From: Acidimicrobiaceae bacterium | GTDB taxonomy: Bacteria > Actinomycetota > Acidimicrobiia > Acidimicrobiales > RAAP-2 | Length of the DNA: 59,120 nucleotides | Direction of reading: 5' to 3' | Assembly: GCA_003162395.1 (NCBI GenBank) | Contig: PMON01000010.1 | Location: forward strand, 1-59,120 | In this document: piece after piece, positions 55,135-59,120 of the stretch | Numbering within the stretch: position 1 is the first letter of the stretch | How the letters are laid out: every line of letters begins with the position of its first letter | Notes under the pieces: generated by a model | The model's database searches: none | Told to the model about the DNA's origin: nothing | What the model saw: the letters and a program-made list of their open reading frames with translations, nothing else | Translations under genes and position numbers: made by a program

Positions 55135-55242
55135 GCGGGGATCTCCCGCAGGGTCATTGACGCGGCTCGGTGGTGGTCCTATCGTCGAGAGAGCGCGATC
55201 TGGAACGCGCATGACAACGTGCCGTGGGGGTATGGGGACGTC

Positions 55243-55902
55243 GTGAACAAGACGGGGAGAGCCGCTCTTGCTGGGGCACTTGCACTGATCGCCGCGGGCA
55301 TCGTCATGTTCGCGTTCATCAACCTCATGTCCCAGCCGGGCACGGTCACGTTCGCCGCATCGAATGGCCAGGTCAACGTGACCTTGCAGACGGTCGGGTC
55401 CTATGGGTCGGGCGACCACCCGACGTGGGTGTCCTACGAGATCCAGACCCAAGGGGGGACATGGCAGCACACGACGATCTGGCAGGTCCCCGCGCGCACA
55501 CAGGTGAACGTGACGATCTTGCAGTACGACTCGGGGAGCCCGCTGCGCAACGAGCAGCTTGGCCAGGTGACCGGCACGGTCGGTGACGTCGCGACGCTCA
55601 ACGGCGCGACGTTCTCGGTCAACAACTCGAACGTCGGCAACGGTGTGGGACACACGTTCTCGATCCCCGCGATCGGGGTGAGCGTCCCGCTCGCGGGCGT
55701 GAACGGCAACGACACCCTGTGCGGCGCGGCGCCCTGCGAGCCGAGCTCGCCGCACAACGTGATCAAGTTCTCCTTCATGAGCCCAGGTCCGGGCAACTAT
55801 CCGTGGCAGTGCTTCGTGCCGTGCGGGCTGGGCTGGCTCTACGGCAATGGGGGGCCCATGGGCACGGTGGGGTACATGGGCGGCTTCATGAAGGTCGTAT
55901 GA
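55243..55902 (+). CDS. Membrane-anchored cupredoxin-like protein in oxidase operon
   Basis: A 219-residue protein: an N-terminal membrane helix (AALAGALALIAAGIVMFAFI), then a beta-rich extracytoplasmic domain ending FSFMSPGPGNYPWQCFVPCGLGWLYGNGGPMGTVGYMGGF. A His (GHTFSIPAIG) and the C-terminal Cys/Met cluster are placed as in copper-binding cupredoxins (H...C...M). It may be a blue-copper electron donor or an extra oxidase subunit. The GTG at 55243 has GGGGAC before it; a GTG at 55219 is possible. It overlaps the subunit II start in ATGA. Confidence 0.8.
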   Translation: MNKTGRAALAGALALIAAGIVMFAFINLMSQPGTVTFAASNGQVNVTLQTVGSYGSGDHPTWVSYEIQTQGGTWQHTTIWQVPARTQVNVTILQYDSGSPLRNEQLGQVTGTVGDVATLNGATFSVNNSNVGNGVGHTFSIPAIGVSVPLAGVNGNDTLCGAAPCEPSSPHNVIKFSFMSPGPGNYPWQCFVPCGLGWLYGNGGPMGTVGYMGGFMKVV

Positions 55903-56864
55903 CGACGAGCCCGAAGGACACGAGCGAGGCAGCGTCGCCAGCCCTGCGTGGGTCGGATGACGCGTCGCACTGGTGGCGGATCATCGCGATCTGGGCGGTC
56001 CTGTCGGTCGCCTTCGACGTGGTGTGGCTAAACGTCGTCGGTCCGCACGTCCCGCCTGGCCGCATGAGCGACACCGCGAACGGGGCTGCGTTCGACTTCA
56101 ACGTGCTCATCGTGATGGCCGTGCCAGTGATGATCGCCATCTGGGTGTACATGGTCTACGCCGTCGTCATGTGGCGAGCGGGTCGGGGCGGCCCAGATCC
56201 CATCGGCGGCGAGCGAGCGCGGGGCAACAATCGCGTCGTGACGGGTTGGATCACGATCACGACCGTGGTCGTCCTGTTCCTCGCCGGCTTTGGCACCTAC
56301 GAGCTGGTCCAGCCTGAGGGAGCCGGCGGCGGTCAAGGCCCCACCCCTTTGTGGACCCCGGCGTCCCACAACGTGCTCCAGGTCCAAGTGATCGGCCAGC
56401 AATGGAAGTGGACCTATCGCTTCCCGAGCTTCGGGGGGTTCGAGACGAACACGCTCGAGATACCCGACAACACGACGATCGCGTTCCACGTGACGTCGCT
56501 CGACGTCATTCACAGCTTCTGGGCCTACCAGCTGGGGGTCAAGGCCGACGCCAACCCGGGTCAGGACAACGTGGCGTTCACGACGCCGACGCAGCTCGGG
56601 AGCTTCACGGTTCGCTGCTCGGAGCTGTGCGGTCTGTGGCACGGGTCGATGTTCAACACCGGCCGGGTTGTCACCCCGTTGGCGTTCAATGCGTGGGCAA
56701 CGTCGACCGAGCACCAGCTAGCTGCGAACACCGCAGTGCTGGCGCCGTTCGCGTACACCTACACCCCCGACGCGAACGGGGCTGACGGGGGCTACTACCC
56801 CGACACCGCGGATCCCTACAGCCCCGTCGAGCAATACGGCGCCACCCAACCGGCCGGCCAGTGA
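55899..56864 (+). CDS. ctaC: Cytochrome c oxidase subunit II
   Basis: A 321-residue protein with two membrane helices and a C-terminal cupredoxin domain with a complete CuA site: His in DVIHSFWAYQLG, then RCSELCGLWHGSMF (C-x3-C, His, Met). VIGQQWKWTYRFP is the aromatic patch for electron entry. It takes electrons from cytochrome c or a cupredoxin and passes them to haem a in subunit I. There is no signal-peptide Cys or fused cytochrome c. Coupled to the preceding gene by ATGA. Confidence 0.96.
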   Translation: MTTSPKDTSEAASPALRGSDDASHWWRIIAIWAVLSVAFDVVWLNVVGPHVPPGRMSDTANGAAFDFNVLIVMAVPVMIAIWVYMVYAVVMWRAGRGGPDPIGGERARGNNRVVTGWITITTVVVLFLAGFGTYELVQPEGAGGGQGPTPLWTPASHNVLQVQVIGQQWKWTYRFPSFGGFETNTLEIPDNTTIAFHVTSLDVIHSFWAYQLGVKADANPGQDNVAFTTPTQLGSFTVRCSELCGLWHGSMFNTGRVVTPLAFNAWATSTEHQLAANTAVLAPFAYTYTPDANGADGGYYPDTADPYSPVEQYGATQPAGQ

Positions 56865-56928
56865 TGTCCGACGAGGCCCGACACGTCGCCAGCGGGCGGC
56901 CCTTGCGCGCTGGAGGTGACTGAGACCG

Positions 56929-58932
56929 ATGGCCATCGACACGAGGGAGACCGTGAGTCTCGAGACGTCCGGGATAAGCCCGGGCGACGTCTCGCTGCGC
57001 GCAGCGCGGATCAGGAGGGTGCCGGGGTGGCTGCGGCCCAACCTGCTGTGGGCCCTTGCGGGCTTCCTCATCGGCTACATCGTGGGGTACTGGGCCGGGG
57101 ACTTCATCGCGGGGGCCTATCCCGTTGCTGCCAACAGCGGCACCAACAATGTCGCGGTGGTGCTCGCGTTGACGTTCGGTGTCATCGGATGGCTCGCGGG
57201 GATCGGAGTCCTCAACTACCCGCTCCAAAAGATCCTGGGCCTCGACCCGACGCCAGCCGTTCCCGACGCGAGCTTCGCGCGGTACTTCCGGCTGACCGAG
57301 GACCACAAGGTCGTCGGGTTGCAGTACACGGTCGGCTCCCTGCTGTTCTTGTTCACCGGCGGCCTCTTCGCGATGATGATCCGCACCGAGCTGCTGAGCC
57401 CGACCACGCACGTCTTCGGGCCGGGCACCTACATCGAGATCGTCTCGGAGCACGGCACGATCATGATGATGATGGCGAGCTCGATCGTCGTCGGGACCCT
57501 GGGCAACTGGCTCGTCCCGCTGATGATCGGCGCGCGCCGGGTGGCGTACCCCCGGATTGAGGCTGCGTCGTTCTGGATCTTCATGGCGGGCTACGTGGTC
57601 ATCTTGTCCGCTCCGTTCCTCGGGGGGTTCCCGACTGGATGGACCGGCTACGCACCCCTGCAGACCCAGGCGAGCGCGGGCATGGACTCGTACCTCGTGG
57701 GATTCGCCGTCATCGGCATCGGGATGATCTGTGCGGGCTTCAATCTCGCCGTGACGATCATCAACTATCGCGCGCCCGGCATGACGTGGGGTCGCGTGCC
57801 CATCTTCGTCTGGTCGATCCTCGCCACCTGCGCGCTCCTGACGCTCGCGACCCCGACGCTCGTCGTCGCGGGACTGTTCGGCGTGCTCGACCGGACCGCC
57901 CAGACGGGGTTCTTCGTCACCGAGCACGGCGGCAGCAACTTCTTGTGGCAGAACCTCTTCTGGTTCTTCGGCCACCCCGAGGTGTACATCATGGCGCTGC
58001 CCGGGTTCGGGATCGTCATGGAGATGCTGCCCGTGTTCACGCGCAAGCCGCTGTTCGCGTACCGGATCGCTGCCGCGGGCATGATCGGCGTCGCACTGCT
58101 CTCGTTCTTCGTCTGGCAGCACCACATCTTCCAGAGCGGGATCAATCCCGACATGCGGCCGCTGTTCATGCTCACCACCGAGCTCATCTCCATCCCGACC
58201 GGATTCCTGTTCCTCGTCACGCTCGGGACCCTGTGGAAGGCGAAGATCTGGTTCGAGGCGCCCATGCTCTTCGTCCTGGGCATGCTGTTCAACTTCCTGA
58301 TCGGCGGCATCACCGGGGTGTTCCTCTCTGACGTCCCCGTGAACGTGACCGTGCACGGGAGTTTCTTCGTGATGGCGCACTTCCACTACACGATCATGGG
58401 GGGCCTGATCTTCGCGTTCTTCGGCGGGCTGTACTACTGGCTCCCGAAGATGACGGGCGTGATGCTCAACCGCAAGCTCAGCATCGCGCACTTCTGGACG
58501 ATGTTCATCTTCTTCAACCTGACGTTCTTCCCGCTGTTCTTCGTCGGGATCCTCGGCCAGCCACGACGCGTCTTCGAGTACGCCCACAACCTCCAGACGC
58601 TGAACGACATCTCGAGCATCGGCGCCTTCCTGCTCGGCGCGTCGTTCCTGATCTTCCTGTTCAACTTCGTGTGGTCTGTGTGCATCGACCGCACACCTGC
58701 CCCTCCGAACCCGTGGCACTCCCTCGGTCTCGAGTGGCAGACGCCGACGCCAGTGCCGTGGTACAACTTCGAGCACACCCCGGTCGTGCTCGCGGACCCC
58801 TATCACTACGGGGAGGTCGACGCGCCGCCCGTCGCCGACCTTGGTGAGCGTGGTGGCGCGACGTCGTCGACGTCGTCGCCGACGCCCGATGACAAGGACC
58901 GCGGCGTGGACATCCGTCCGCACTCGATGTAA
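56929..58932 (+). CDS. ctaD: Cytochrome c oxidase subunit I with altered proton-channel residues
   Basis: A 667-residue haem-copper oxidase subunit. Haem and CuB ligands are present: His in VSEHGTIMM, His349-x-Glu351-x-Tyr353 in GHPEVY (including the cross-linked Tyr), QHH, and AHFHYT. An N-terminal extension with two helices precedes the core. The D-channel entry Asp reads Arg204 (IGARRVAYP), the channel Asn reads Glu211, and the K-channel Lys reads Leu427 (PTGFLFL). Oxygen reduction is likely intact, but proton uptake must use other residues. It follows subunit II by 64 bases. Confidence 0.95.
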   Translation: MAIDTRETVSLETSGISPGDVSLRAARIRRVPGWLRPNLLWALAGFLIGYIVGYWAGDFIAGAYPVAANSGTNNVAVVLALTFGVIGWLAGIGVLNYPLQKILGLDPTPAVPDASFARYFRLTEDHKVVGLQYTVGSLLFLFTGGLFAMMIRTELLSPTTHVFGPGTYIEIVSEHGTIMMMMASSIVVGTLGNWLVPLMIGARRVAYPRIEAASFWIFMAGYVVILSAPFLGGFPTGWTGYAPLQTQASAGMDSYLVGFAVIGIGMICAGFNLAVTIINYRAPGMTWGRVPIFVWSILATCALLTLATPTLVVAGLFGVLDRTAQTGFFVTEHGGSNFLWQNLFWFFGHPEVYIMALPGFGIVMEMLPVFTRKPLFAYRIAAAGMIGVALLSFFVWQHHIFQSGINPDMRPLFMLTTELISIPTGFLFLVTLGTLWKAKIWFEAPMLFVLGMLFNFLIGGITGVFLSDVPVNVTVHGSFFVMAHFHYTIMGGLIFAFFGGLYYWLPKMTGVMLNRKLSIAHFWTMFIFFNLTFFPLFFVGILGQPRRVFEYAHNLQTLNDISSIGAFLLGASFLIFLFNFVWSVCIDRTPAPPNPWHSLGLEWQTPTPVPWYNFEHTPVVLADPYHYGEVDAPPVADLGERGGATSSTSSPTPDDKDRGVDIRPHSM

Positions 58933-58943
58933 TCGGAGACGCC

Positions 58944-59120
58944 ATGCCTGACGACAAGCTCCTGCACGAGTCCACACCAATCCTCCACGAGACCCCCGAG
59001 GAGATCGCCTTCGAGCTGCGTTCGCACGAGGGTGCGCTGTGGACCGGCGGGCGGTTGTTCATCGGCATCTGGGCATTCGCCTTCGCGTCGCTCGCGTTCG
59101 CCTACTTCTACCTGCGCTCG
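58944..59120 (+). CDS. Cytochrome c oxidase subunit III, N-terminus (cut by window end)
   Basis: Fifty-nine residues before the window ends: a polar start (MPDDKLLHESTP) and then GGRLFIGIWAFAFASLAFAYFYLRS, the first membrane helix of subunit III with its FAYFYLR ending. It starts 11 bases after subunit I and continues the operon. Confidence 0.85.
   Translation, partial: MPDDKLLHESTPILHETPEEIAFELRSHEGALWTGGRLFIGIWAFAFASLAFAYFYLRS

Noticed and set aside
56686-58980. 764-residue minus-strand open frame
   Set aside because: It is antisense to the well-conserved oxidase subunit I and is full of Arg, Asp, Glu and Gly with no fold; a shadow of GC-rich codons.

Overview
The window is 59 kb of high-GC, densely coded bacterial DNA with frequent GTG/TTG starts and many 4-base ATGA gene overlaps. 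The content (DUF3089 and DUF5522 proteins, a GGDEF-EAL protein, a possible F420-type oxidoreductase, a CtaG/SCO/caa3-type oxidase cluster, an actinobacterial-looking class A RNase P RNA) points to an Actinomycetota genome, possibly Acidimicrobiia. That placement is inferred from gene content, not from a marker tree. No tRNA, CRISPR array, transposase or integrase was recognised.

Layout. 1-7.2 kb: end of an enoyl-CoA hydratase, a membrane GGDEF-EAL protein, then a secreted S53 peptidase downstream of a large Cys-containing secreted protein of unknown function. 7.3-10.7 kb: metal homeostasis, with a DtxR-type regulator, a Fur-family regulator divergent from a Ni/Co permease (Nur-like box between them) and an FTR1 iron permease behind a near-consensus iron box. 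10.8-15.2 kb: threonine-aldolase-like enzyme, Baeyer-Villiger-type monooxygenase, small membrane protein, phosphopantetheinyl transferase. 15.2-21.6 kb: the most striking block, six tightly coupled minus-strand genes: carrier protein, class II aminoacyl-tRNA-synthetase-like amino acid:carrier-protein ligase, tandem alpha/beta hydrolase, acyl-CoA-dehydrogenase-like flavoprotein, ATP-grasp ligase and an esterase lipoprotein. With the phosphopantetheinyl transferase beside it, this looks like a compact carrier-tethered amino acid or small-peptide pathway.

21.7-23.4 kb: MarR regulator and divergent DUF3089 lipoprotein around a perfect 7-5-7 inverted repeat. 23.5-28.3 kb: siroheme synthesis (uroporphyrinogen-III methyltransferase, precorrin-2 dehydrogenase) divergent from a siroheme nitrite/sulfite reductase that is translationally coupled to an FrhB-family iron-sulfur flavoprotein. 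28.3-44.2 kb: ordinary metabolism, including a metal-receptor protein, glucose-6-phosphate dehydrogenase, Smr protein, HtrA protease, HMG-CoA lyase, P450, acetyl-CoA synthetase, D-aminoacylase, a seven-repeat/FN3/beta-lactamase-like secreted protein, an alkyltransferase-like protein and Fpg glycosylase.

44.4-53.0 kb: a looser region with longer non-coding stretches and less GC-biased codons. It holds a degraded gene, a PsiE-like protein, an atypical glycerophosphodiesterase, a glycosyltransferase, a histone-H1-like DUF1918 protein and a secreted lipase-like protein. It ends exactly at the 3' end of the RNase P RNA gene (rnpB, minus strand, about 53004-53360). Copies of the rnpB 3' terminus recur in the same orientation at 46449 and 46802, so much of this region looks like a genomic island integrated into rnpB. 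53.5-59.1 kb: SCO protein, CtaG, a cupredoxin-like protein and cytochrome oxidase subunits II, I and III (the last truncated by the window end). Subunit I lacks residues normally found at the entrances of both proton channels.
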